Shown here: piece by piece, positions 5,959 through 13,091 of the stretch
How positions within the stretch are numbered: position 1 is the first letter of the stretch
Layout: every line of letters starts with the position of its first letter
NCBI GenBank assembly: GCA_045636205.1
Contig: JAZTXE010000040.1
Location: 1-22,667, forward strand
From: JAZRUF01 sp045636205
GTDB lineage: Bacteria; Bacillota; Clostridia; Oscillospirales; JAAYXM01
Direction: 5' to 3'
Length of the DNA: 22,667 bases
Notes under the pieces: generated by a model
Seen by the model: only the letters and a program-made list of their open reading frames with translations
Databases searched by the model: none
What the model was told of the DNA's origin: nothing
Made by a program: the position numbers and the translations under genes

Positions 5959-8061
5959 ATGCGATTGAGGAAAAAACTTAAAGAAAAAGAAAAACGCATT
6001 ATAATGCTTGCTGGTAATCCCAATGTGGGAAAAAGCACGGTATTTAATGCACTGACCGGAATGAAACAGCATACCGGCAATTGGCCTGGCAAAACCGTGG
6101 AGAGCGCGATGGGAAGTTTCTTTTGCAATGGCGAGGAATTTGTTTTGGCGGATATACCGGGTACATATTCTCTTGCACCTAATTCTGCGGAGGAGGCCGT
6201 GGCAAGAGATTGTATTTGCTTTACCAATCCGGATGCCGTAATAATAGTCGCGGATGCCACGTGCCTTGAGCGAAATTTGAATCTGGTACTGCAGGTTTTA
6301 GAGTGCGGTGCACGAGCGGTTTTATGTGTAAACCTTATAGATGAGGCGCAAAAAAAGGGGATAAGAGTTGATTTGGAAGAACTTTCGCTTCAACTGGGTA
6401 TACCCGTGGTAGCGACCGCTGCGCGCGCCGGACATGGGTTGGATGACCTTATAAATCAGGTAAGCAACGTAGCGTCCGGAAAGAAAAAGTTGTTTTTTGC
6501 GGGTGTAAAATATGATGAGCAAACCGAAAAGGCGATCGAAGTTTTGAACGAGGCAGTGGAGAAAAAAGTTGATGCAAAAATCAATGTGCGCTGGATATGC
6601 TTAAAGCTTTTGGAGGGCGAGGAAAGCTTTAAAAAATCTCTTGGAGAGCATTTAGGCTGTGACCTTTTTGAGGATGAAGAGGTTTCTGCGGCACTCAACA
6701 TAGCAAAAAACATCGCACAAGCGGAAAATGCGGATAAGTTTAAAGACAGAATAGTTGGTGCGATTATGTCGCGGTGCGCGGAAATATTTAAAAAGTGCGT
6801 AACGCTTGAAAAAGAGGAATATACAAAAAAAGACCGCAGAATGGATAAAATTTTAACATCGAAAGCTACCGGAATACCTATAATGCTGCTGGGATTGGGT
6901 GTGATTTTTTGGATAACCATATTTGGCGCAAATTATCCGTCCGAGCTTCTAAACAGAGGCTTTTCTGCTTTGGGAGAGGGATTAAACAACCTTCTCGTCC
7001 GAATAAACACTCCTGAAATTATTAGAGCTCCGCTGATTGACGGCGTATACAAAACGCTTTCATGGGTGGTTTCCGTAATGCTTCCACCCATGGCGATTTT
7101 CTTTCCGATGTTTACGCTCCTTGAGGATTTGGGGTATCTTCCGCGCATAGCCTTTAATCTCGATAGCTTTTTTAAGCGCGCCGGTGCGCACGGAAAACAA
7201 GCGCTGACCATGTGTATGGGTTTTGGGTGCAACGCATGTGGGATATCCGGTTGCAGGATAATAGATTCGCCGAGAGAGCGCCTTATAGGAATACTGACAA
7301 ACAATTTTGTGCCGTGCAACGGAAGATTTCCGATACTTATTGCGATAATTACAATGTTTTTCACCGTCAATATGAAAGAGCCTTTAAAAACCGCATTCGC
7401 AGTACTTTTGCTGATGGGTATAATAATTTTCGGAATTTGCATGACGCTTCTTATATCGCGAACGCTTTCGCGCACGGTTCTCAAAGGAGTTCCATCGACT
7501 TTCGCATTAGAACTTCCACCGTATCGCAGACCGCAGATAGGTAAAGTCATAATCCGCTCGGTTTTTGACAGAACACTCTTTGTCCTCGGACGTGCGGTAG
7601 CAGTAGCCGCACCTGCCGGGCTTGTGATATGGCTGCTTGCAAACATATCGATTTCGGGAGCAAGTCTTATGAGCTATGTGGCGGGAGCGATTGACCCCTT
7701 TGCGCGCCTCATAGGGCTTGACGGCGTAATTTTGATGGCGTTTATACTCGCGTTGCCTGCAAACGAGATTGTATTTCCAATAATTATAATGAGCTACTTA
7801 TCCATGGGGAGCCTTACCGAAATAACAAATCTTACACTGCTTCGGAACCTGCTCGTCGAAAACGGATGGACATGGGTAACAGGCGCATGCACGATGCTTT
7901 TTTCGCTCTGCCATTTCCCATGCGCTACCGCGTTGTGGACGGTTGCAAAGGAAACGAAAAGCTTAAAGTGGACCGCCGCATCGTTTCTTATCCCTACCGC
8001 ATGCGGAGTTATAATATGCTTCATTGTGGCGAGTGTTGCCGGAATATTTTCACTTATATAA
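5959..8061 (+). CDS. feoB: Ferrous iron transport protein B
   Basis: FeoB imports Fe(II) across the cytoplasmic membrane, coupled to a G-protein domain. From the chosen ATG the protein has 700 residues, near the usual length. The N-terminal GTPase shows G1 GNPNVGKST (19-27), G3 DIPG (65-68) and G4 NLID (125-128). A helical spacer follows to about residue 300, then a polytopic membrane part with the two Gate motifs; the Cys-rich GFGCNACGISG segment and NNFVPCNGRFPIL are characteristic. ATG 5959 has AGGGG about 9 bases upstream. A reading frame opening at 5893 would overlap the feoA end but has no ribosome binding site and adds an atypical 22 residues. No feoC follows. Confidence 0.96.
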   Translation: MRLRKKLKEKEKRIIMLAGNPNVGKSTVFNALTGMKQHTGNWPGKTVESAMGSFFCNGEEFVLADIPGTYSLAPNSAEEAVARDCICFTNPDAVIIVADATCLERNLNLVLQVLECGARAVLCVNLIDEAQKKGIRVDLEELSLQLGIPVVATAARAGHGLDDLINQVSNVASGKKKLFFAGVKYDEQTEKAIEVLNEAVEKKVDAKINVRWICLKLLEGEESFKKSLGEHLGCDLFEDEEVSAALNIAKNIAQAENADKFKDRIVGAIMSRCAEIFKKCVTLEKEEYTKKDRRMDKILTSKATGIPIMLLGLGVIFWITIFGANYPSELLNRGFSALGEGLNNLLVRINTPEIIRAPLIDGVYKTLSWVVSVMLPPMAIFFPMFTLLEDLGYLPRIAFNLDSFFKRAGAHGKQALTMCMGFGCNACGISGCRIIDSPRERLIGILTNNFVPCNGRFPILIAIITMFFTVNMKEPLKTAFAVLLLMGIIIFGICMTLLISRTLSRTVLKGVPSTFALELPPYRRPQIGKVIIRSVFDRTLFVLGRAVAVAAPAGLVIWLLANISISGASLMSYVAGAIDPFARLIGLDGVILMAFILALPANEIVFPIIIMSYLSMGSLTEITNLTLLRNLLVENGWTWVTGACTMLFSLCHFPCATALWTVAKETKSLKWTAASFLIPTACGVIICFIVASVAGIFSLI

Positions 8062-8064
8062 AAA

Positions 8065-8087
8065 AAGCCTGCCGTTTAGGCAGGCTT
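8065..8087 (-). terminator. Bidirectional terminator between feoB and the GH4 gene
   Basis: A perfect 9-bp stem (AAGCCTGCC and its complement) with a 5-base loop sits between the converging stop codons. The T-run is strong on the minus strand (from the A-run at 8058-8066) and weaker on the plus strand. Confidence 0.9.
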
Positions 8088-8091
8088 AATA

Positions 8092-9309
8092 TCAGTTTAG
8101 TTGAATAAACGGTTCTACGGAACTGTAATTTTGAAGAAAATTATCTGTCTTGCAAATATCAATGCGCTCGGGATATACGGATAGTGCCTGACGCAGTTTC
8201 AAGTCGTCCTGATACGCAAGAGCCTCTGCAATCAAGTGATTTTGGTGTATGCGTGATGCCAAAACCGCGTGAATGTAACCGTCTACGTTGGAAAGGTCAG
8301 GTTGAGTCAGACCGTCACTTTCAACACGGCAGGACATCTGAAACATTGAGTCCTTGGGGTACATGGGTGCCGCACTGTCGTTGAATGCGATTACTGAGTG
8401 CTCGCGTCCGTCTGAATAAATCAGTGATTTTAAAAGGTCGGCAGAATAGAGCGGAATTCCGCCACCGCAACGCATAGCGGTTTTTAAAATTTGCGCATTG
8501 GTTTTATTTCCGTCAAGCATATTTTTAAAATCATCTGCGGTCGGGCGCGATGCAAGCGACCACATATCAGTTACCGGGAGATTTGCATAACGCTTGGAGC
8601 CACCGACCGGGGCAGACAGAAATCCGGTCAGACGCAAAATTTCAACCGTGTTCTTAAATCCGTAGCTCCATTCGGGGAATTCTTCGTGAAATTCACCTTT
8701 CATATTAGCGCGGTCGTATTCCTCGGGCAGACGGTTGCGCAGGTCGTCGTAAACATCCTTACCGTCGAGCAAAATATCATAATACCAAAATTCGTGGTTT
8801 ACTCCGAATTCGTGCATTGTAAGGCGGCTCTCGTCGCAACCGAGGAACGAGGAAATCATTTTCCTAACGAACATGCCTGCGTTGCAAAGAGCGATAGATT
8901 TCTTAAAGCCACAGCGCATTCTAAGCGCCATGAGGGGAACGCATGGCGGGTTGGTGGCGACAAGAAACCATGCATTCGGGCAAATTTCGGAAACTTTTTC
9001 GCCGATATTCAATATATGAGCTCCGTTTGTTATTCCCATTGAACGGAGTTCTGCAAAGTCCCCGGTTCCGTAGGTTGCGCAGTAGAAAACAATTTCCGCA
9101 CCCTCCAAAGCATCGTCTAAAGTCTCGCAACAGATAAGCTCTCCGTTTCCTGAATTAAAGCGCTCGGACAGAGTGACAGTGTCCGCAATTTTTTCTTTGT
9201 TTCTGCCAAAGAGTGCGAAGGTAAGAGAAATGTCACCTACGTCAGAAAGAAGTTTGAAAATAACCGCGCTGGAAATTTTACCCCCACCGCCGATAATCGC
9301 AATTTTCAT
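8092..9309 (-). CDS. Glycoside hydrolase family 4-like NAD-dependent glycosidase
   Basis: GH4 enzymes hydrolyse glycosides by a redox-elimination route using NAD and a divalent metal; members act on phospho-glycosides or on alpha-galacturonides and glucuronides. This 405-residue protein starts with a Rossmann motif (KIAIIGGGG, 2-10), has ATNPP at 118-122, Cys142 in ALCN and His172 in GVNHEFW; the 30-residue distance between that Cys and His equals that of the metal ligands in GH4. It is somewhat shorter than typical members (430-480). AAAGGAG lies 8 bases before the ATG, and a promoter is at 9344-9372. Substrate is not evident. A distant dehydrogenase-like member of the same superfamily is an alternative. 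It is cytosolic, so it would act on imported oligosaccharides. Confidence 0.77.
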   Translation of the reverse strand: MKIAIIGGGGKISSAVIFKLLSDVGDISLTFALFGRNKEKIADTVTLSERFNSGNGELICCETLDDALEGAEIVFYCATYGTGDFAELRSMGITNGAHILNIGEKVSEICPNAWFLVATNPPCVPLMALRMRCGFKKSIALCNAGMFVRKMISSFLGCDESRLTMHEFGVNHEFWYYDILLDGKDVYDDLRNRLPEEYDRANMKGEFHEEFPEWSYGFKNTVEILRLTGFLSAPVGGSKRYANLPVTDMWSLASRPTADDFKNMLDGNKTNAQILKTAMRCGGGIPLYSADLLKSLIYSDGREHSVIAFNDSAAPMYPKDSMFQMSCRVESDGLTQPDLSNVDGYIHAVLASRIHQNHLIAEALAYQDDLKLRQALSVYPERIDICKTDNFLQNYSSVEPFIQLN

Positions 9310-9343
9310 TTCAGTTGCTCCTTTTTGTATATGTTTATATTTT

Positions 9344-9372
9344 AGTATAACGTATTGAACAACTCAAAACAA
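9344..9372 (-). promoter_or_regulatory. Promoter of the GH4-like gene
   Basis: On the minus strand TTGTTT, 17 bases and TATACT stand about 35 bases upstream of the start codon. Confidence 0.65.
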
Positions 9373-9405
9373 GGCGGATAGTACGAAAGTTTCAATGTCA
9401 GCATA

Positions 9406-9435
9406 TTGACGAGGGAGGGATACATGAGGTAAAAT
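9406..9435 (+). promoter_or_regulatory. Promoter of the yfbR-type gene
   Basis: TTGACG, an 18-base spacer and TAAAAT precede the gene by about 31 bases. It is divergent from the GH4 promoter, with about 33 bases between the two -35 boxes. Confidence 0.68.
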
Positions 9436-9466
9436 CAATATACAAATAAAATCCGGAGGGGAAATG

Positions 9467-10039
9467 ATGAGCAAATTTGTTGCACTTTTGTATAGAATGA
9501 AATATATATTGCGTTGGTCACTTATGAGAAATACGAATTCCGAGAACATTGCAGAGCATTCGTATTACACTGCAACCATTGCGCACATGCTTGCGGTAAT
9601 AGGGCGTGACGTTTTCAATAAAGATATAGACCCTGCGCGAGCGGCGGTGTGCGCGCTCTACCACGATACCGGTGAAATCCTTACAGGTGATATGCCTACT
9701 CCTATAAAATATTTAAATCCGGAAATCCGCGATGTGTATAAAAAAATAGAGGAGTCTGCGGCAAAGAAGCTGATGAGCGATTTGCCGGAGCAGATAAAAC
9801 CCGCCATATCAGACGCACTGGATGAGAAAGACTCGGATGTTCTCAGGATAGTAAAAGCTGCTGACAAACTGAGCGCATATTTAAAATGCATTGAAGAGAG
9901 AGAGGCGGGAAACCGTGATTTTCTAAAGGCTGAGAGCCAAACACTTCAAGCGCTCAATAAAATGCAGATGGAAGAGGTGGAGTATTTTATTAGCCACTTT
10001 ATACCTGCGTTTTCACTTACTTTGGACGAGCTTGAATAG
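9467..10039 (+). CDS. yfbR: HD-domain 5'-deoxynucleotidase, YfbR type
   Basis: YfbR removes the phosphate from deoxyribonucleoside 5'-monophosphates. The 190-residue protein keeps the family signature: RWSLMRNTNSENIAEHS near the start (Arg16-Trp17, which in the E. coli enzyme select deoxyribose, and metal ligand His31), YHDTGEILTGDMPTPIKY with His66-Asp67, and Asp133 in KAADKLSAYLKC. These match the E. coli residues with a constant offset of two until a short gap. Two ATGs are adjacent; GGAGG lies 7 bases before the second (9467) and only 4 before the first (9464), so I chose the second. It is separate from deoC, though both act on deoxynucleotide breakdown. Confidence 0.92.
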   Translation: MSKFVALLYRMKYILRWSLMRNTNSENIAEHSYYTATIAHMLAVIGRDVFNKDIDPARAAVCALYHDTGEILTGDMPTPIKYLNPEIRDVYKKIEESAAKKLMSDLPEQIKPAISDALDEKDSDVLRIVKAADKLSAYLKCIEEREAGNRDFLKAESQTLQALNKMQMEEVEYFISHFIPAFSLTLDELE

Positions 10040-10052
10040 GGATAATTTAAAA

Positions 10053-10087
10053 CACATCTTTTCTTTTTTGGAAAAGTGTGGTATTAT
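10053..10087 (+). promoter_or_regulatory. nagB promoter with overlapping imperfect inverted repeat
   Basis: An extended -10 (TGG then TATTAT, 10079-10087) has no good -35. An inverted repeat, CACATCTTTTC (10053-10063) against GAAAAGTGTG (10071-10080) with one bulged base, covers the -35 region. That suits a repressor site; it might also act as a weak terminator for the upstream gene. Confidence 0.5.
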
Positions 10088-10125
10088 ATACAGGCAGTGA
10101 AAATTATTAAAGAGGTGTTTTTTAG

Positions 10126-10854
10126 ATGAAAACCATTATTTGCAAAGATTACGATGAAATGAGCCGCGAAGCTGCAAAAATAGTTGCAGAGCAGATGAAG
10201 GCTAAGCCTGATAGTGTGCTCGGTTTTGCTACCGGAAGCTCACCTGTAGGTCTCTACAAGCAGCTTGCAGAGCTTAATCGTGCAGGCGAGATTGACTTTT
10301 CTAAGGTTACAACCTTTAATCTGGATGAGTATTATCCCATTAAGCGTGATAACGACCAGAGCTACTGGTACTTCATGTGGGATAATCTGTTCAGCCACGT
10401 AAACGTTCGCAAGGAAGCAGTTCATGTTCCAAATGGCGAGGTTGCTGATCCGGAAGCTGAGTGTGCAGCATACGATGCGGCGATTGAAGCTGCAGGCGGC
10501 ATCGACCTCCAGATTCTCGGAATCGGACGTAACGGCCATATCGGATTTAATGAGCCTGACGAAACTCTCCCGGCTGCAACTCATGTAACCGGTCTTACCC
10601 AGAGTACATGGGAAGCTAACAGCGGATACTTTGAAGATCCGAAGGATATGCCGATGAAGGCTCTTACTATGGGACTTAGCGCAATCATGAAAGCCAAGAA
10701 AATCGTTATGGTTATAAACGGTGCTGCTAAGGCAGAGGCTGTAAAGCGTATGTATAACGGCATGGTAGGTTGCGATTGCCCGGGCTCATTCATGCAAATT
10801 CACCCGGATGCAACAATAATCATGGATGCAGAGGCAGCAGCGTTACTGAAATAA
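10126..10854 (+). CDS. nagB: Glucosamine-6-phosphate deaminase
   Basis: NagB converts glucosamine 6-phosphate to fructose 6-phosphate and ammonia, the entry of amino sugars into glycolysis. The 242-residue length equals that of the non-allosteric Bacillus-type enzyme. Sugar-phosphate loop GFATGSSP is at 33-40, NLDEY with Asp67 at 65-69, and GIGRNGHIGFNEP holds His138 and Glu143 of the proton relay. AGAGGTG lies 8 bases before the ATG. Codon choice is more biased (CGT, GCT, CTT) than in its neighbours, as in highly expressed genes. nagA is not adjacent. The gene stands alone, with terminator-like hairpins downstream. Confidence 0.96.
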   Translation: MKTIICKDYDEMSREAAKIVAEQMKAKPDSVLGFATGSSPVGLYKQLAELNRAGEIDFSKVTTFNLDEYYPIKRDNDQSYWYFMWDNLFSHVNVRKEAVHVPNGEVADPEAECAAYDAAIEAAGGIDLQILGIGRNGHIGFNEPDETLPAATHVTGLTQSTWEANSGYFEDPKDMPMKALTMGLSAIMKAKKIVMVINGAAKAEAVKRMYNGMVGCDCPGSFMQIHPDATIIMDAEAAALLK

Positions 10855-10987
10855 AACTTTAAAAATATATTTAATATTTTTGTAATAATTTTTGCTTTCT
10901 TTGTTCATAATATCATTGTATACTGATAACTGTAGAAAGCAGATGCGTAGTTTTTTTCTTTACTCCCCCTCCTATTTTTAATTATAT
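10855..10987. other. AT-rich intergenic stretch after nagB
   Basis: No gene is seen. An outer 7-bp inverted repeat (GCTTTCT/AGAAAGC) encloses a 5-bp one (TATCA/TGATA near 10911-10928), followed within 15 bases by a run of seven T. It may be a long 3' UTR structure of nagB; a small RNA is not demonstrated. Confidence 0.3.
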
Positions 10988-11019
10988 AAAACGGTAAGCT
11001 TTGATGAGCTTGCCGTTTT
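10988..11019 (+). terminator. Terminator downstream of nagB
   Basis: A 13-bp stem with one T-G pair (AAAACGGTAAGCT against AGCTTGCCGTTTT) and a 6-base loop, followed by a T-rich stretch. Confidence 0.82.
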
Positions 11020-11033
11020 GTATTTTAACGTGA

Positions 11034-11072
11034 AATCCCCTTCGCATTCACCAAGTGAATGCGAAGGGGATT
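11034..11072 (-). terminator. Long perfect hairpin terminator after the AraC gene
   Basis: A perfect 18-bp inverted repeat (AATCCCCTTCGCATTCAC and its complement) with a 3-base loop ends 7 bases from the AraC-type stop codon. T-rich sequence follows on both strands, so it can serve both converging genes. Confidence 0.88.
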
Positions 11073-11079
11073 CTTTTAT

Positions 11080-11937
11080 TTAAATTTCTCTCTCCGTATG
11101 CTGAATAATACGTTTGTAGGTAAGTGGTGTACACAGCTTGTATCTTTTGAAAATTTTATTAAAGTATGATGGTGATGAAAAACCTACCTTATACGCTACG
11201 TCGGAAATGTTCATGTCTTCCTTTAAAAACACTTCGGCCTTGCATGTGCGTACAAAATTGAGATAATCAATAATAGTACTTCCTGTAGCTTTTTTAAAGA
11301 GGCGGCATAAGTATTGCTTGTTCAAATTTAAAATGTTGCTGAGTGTGTCAAGCGTTATATCTTCGTCAAAGCTTTGGTCTATGTAATTTAAAATCGGAGT
11401 TATTTTTTCTATCATCTTGCTGTTGGTTATCCTATCCTTCGAAGCCAGAAGCTTCTTTCTGTAAAGAAGAGAGGTAACCATATACATGGTAGCTGCCAAA
11501 TAAAAGTCGTCGGAAATATCGTTGCTTTTTCCGGTTTCAACCGCGTTTGTTATATACGAGATAAGCTCTTCGCTATCCGGTAAGCCTTTCCTGAACACAT
11601 ATACCGGAGTATCTGCCTGACGCAAAAATTTTGAAAGATAATGCATGGGTCCGGTAAATGAAGAGGGATCAACAAACTGCATGCGCATATTGTGGGTGCC
11701 CTCCGCCAAAGTCTTGGTTGCATGCGGGATGTTTGAATTTACAAAGAGAGTATCTCCGCAATGTACGGTGAACTCGCCTGCTTCGCTGAAAACTCGCAAA
11801 GCTCCGCTTATTACATATAGAATTTCGATTTCCGTGTGGAAATGCATGTCATAAACCAAGCCCTTGGGCATCGGATCACCCATGATTGCACGCACAGGTC
11901 GGTTGGGTGAGTCATAAGGTAAAAGTTGCCTGTACAT
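11080..11937 (-). CDS. AraC-family transcriptional regulator with N-terminal cupin
   Basis: The 285-residue protein has a sugar-sensing cupin barrel (residues about 20-110, motif MHFHTEIE, then GDTLFVNSNIPH) and a C-terminal pair of helix-turn-helix motifs (about 185-280: TLDTLSNILNLNKQYLCRLF and MNISDVAYKVGFSSPSYFNK). Such proteins mostly activate carbohydrate-use genes when an inducer binds. The frame opens with TTG at 11961, but the AAGGAG that would serve translation lies inside that extension, 9 bases before ATG 11937, which I take as the start. It is divergent from the phosphodiesterase-lyase operon and is its most likely regulator. The inducer is not known. Confidence 0.92.
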   Translation of the reverse strand: MYRQLLPYDSPNRPVRAIMGDPMPKGLVYDMHFHTEIEILYVISGALRVFSEAGEFTVHCGDTLFVNSNIPHATKTLAEGTHNMRMQFVDPSSFTGPMHYLSKFLRQADTPVYVFRKGLPDSEELISYITNAVETGKSNDISDDFYLAATMYMVTSLLYRKKLLASKDRITNSKMIEKITPILNYIDQSFDEDITLDTLSNILNLNKQYLCRLFKKATGSTIIDYLNFVRTCKAEVFLKEDMNISDVAYKVGFSSPSYFNKIFKRYKLCTPLTYKRIIQHTEREI

Positions 11938-12028
11938 TCCAAAATTCTCCTTTACTATCAAAAGTCAATATCGTTATAAAAATATGTTAAAATCCGCGTA
12001 GAAAAAAGTTGTTAAAACTGATAATCTT

Positions 12029-12057
12029 AATATAGCATAGTCTCAATTTAAAATCAA
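12029..12057 (-). promoter_or_regulatory. Promoter of the AraC-type gene
   Basis: On the minus strand TTGATT, 17 bases and TATATT, with TG one base before the -10. The leader is about 90 bases. Confidence 0.72.
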
Positions 12058-12090
12058 CCTTTAAATTATAACGTAAATATGGAAAAAGCT

Positions 12091-12143
12091 GTAATTATAA
12101 GGAAGCAATTACCTGAAATGCAAGAGAAAACATTCACCTTGCA
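12091..12143. promoter_or_regulatory. Two inverted repeats in the divergent AraC/lyase intergenic region
   Basis: GTAATT-N10-AATTAC lies at 12091-12112 and TGCAAG-N13-CTTGCA at 12119-12143. Both are exact six-base arms. They sit upstream of a GATAAT -10 candidate (12171-12176) that lacks a -35, as expected for activator-dependent transcription. They are candidate regulator sites only; AraC proteins often bind direct repeats instead. Confidence 0.35.
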
Positions 12144-12212
12144 AAAATAAGTTCAGAGAAAAGTAAATAAGATAATATTGTTAAATTATCCAATGTGAGG
12201 AGAAAAGATGAA

Positions 12213-12989
12213 ATGGGGAAAAAAGTCATTTTGATAAGCATAGACGGCGTGCGTGCGGATGCACTCCAGGCTTGCGGAAACCCGTACGTTGATGAAATGA
12301 TGAAGATGGGAAGCTATACGTTTAAGGAAAGAACCGTCTTCCCGTCATCTACCATGCCGTGCCATATGTCAATGTTTTACAGTGTTCCGCCTGAGAAGCA
12401 CGGAACCATGGTTTTGTATGAGGCACCTGAGAAACCGATGATGGGATTACTTGAGCAAATTCAGAAATATAAGCTCAGCCGCACCATGTTTTATTCTTGG
12501 GAACCGTTGCGTGAGCTGTCAAGACCTATTTGCTTAAACGGTTGCATTTACATAGACGGTTATTCGGTAGAGAATGTTGATAACACGATTACCGACAGAT
12601 TGCTTGCGTTTTACAATGACCCGGAGTCGGATTTCATATTCGTCAGCATGGGAAGACCTGACAGTATGGGTCATCGAATCGGATGGATGAGTCCTGAATA
12701 CCTGGATGCGCTCTCAAATGCTATTGACAATGTAAAGAGAATAGTAGACGCTCTCGGTGATAAGTTTACCATCATCGTGACCACTGACCATGGCGGGCAT
12801 GACACCTGCCACGGTACTCTGCTCGATGAGGATATGATAATCCCTGCATTCTTTATTGGTGAAGATTTCGAGCCGGGTGTTGACCTGGGCGAGATAAGCA
12901 TATTGGACATCGCGCCGACGGTTACGGATGTTATGGGACTTCCGTCTGCAGATGAGTGGGAAGGAAAATCCGTTATAAGAAGAAAATAA
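12213..12989 (+). CDS. Alkaline phosphatase superfamily hydrolase (nucleotide pyrophosphatase/phosphodiesterase-like)
   Basis: The 258-residue protein has every metal and catalytic position of the type I phosphodiesterase/nucleotide pyrophosphatase branch: Asp11 in SIDG, nucleophile Thr47 in PSSTMPCH, Asp150 and His154 in PDSMGH, Asp192-His193 in TDHGGH and His200. It has no signal peptide, so it should act in the cytosol; it could cleave phosphodiesters, phosphomonoesters or, as in related families, sulfate or phosphonate esters. ATG 12213 has AGGAG 10 bases upstream; a GTG at 12195 overlaps that site, and ATG 12208 is out of frame and stops quickly. Its stop is 18 bases before the lyase start, so the two form an operon under the AraC-type regulator. 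Confidence 0.87.
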   Translation: MGKKVILISIDGVRADALQACGNPYVDEMMKMGSYTFKERTVFPSSTMPCHMSMFYSVPPEKHGTMVLYEAPEKPMMGLLEQIQKYKLSRTMFYSWEPLRELSRPICLNGCIYIDGYSVENVDNTITDRLLAFYNDPESDFIFVSMGRPDSMGHRIGWMSPEYLDALSNAIDNVKRIVDALGDKFTIIVTTDHGGHDTCHGTLLDEDMIIPAFFIGEDFEPGVDLGEISILDIAPTVTDVMGLPSADEWEGKSVIRRK

Positions 12990-13007
12990 ATTTAGGAGGT
13001 AAAAACA

Positions 13008-13091
13008 ATGAAAGGAAAGAAATTAAGTTCACGCATATGCGCGCTGCTTTTGGCAATCTGCATGCTTGCTCAGATTATGCCGGCATATGCA
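13008..13091 (+). other. Signal peptide of the giant lyase
   Basis: Residues 1-28: positive start (MKGKK), hydrophobic core (ICALLLAICMLAQIM) and an Ala-Tyr-Ala Sec signal peptidase I site before APAPN. There is no lipobox. Confidence 0.9.

Noticed and set aside
11938..11961. Longer AraC-type protein starting at TTG 11961
   Set aside because: The AAGGAG motif lies within that extension and is correctly spaced for ATG 11937.
12208..12234. ATG at 12208 as start of the phosphodiesterase-like gene
   Set aside because: It is out of frame with the conserved protein and reaches a stop after eight codons.
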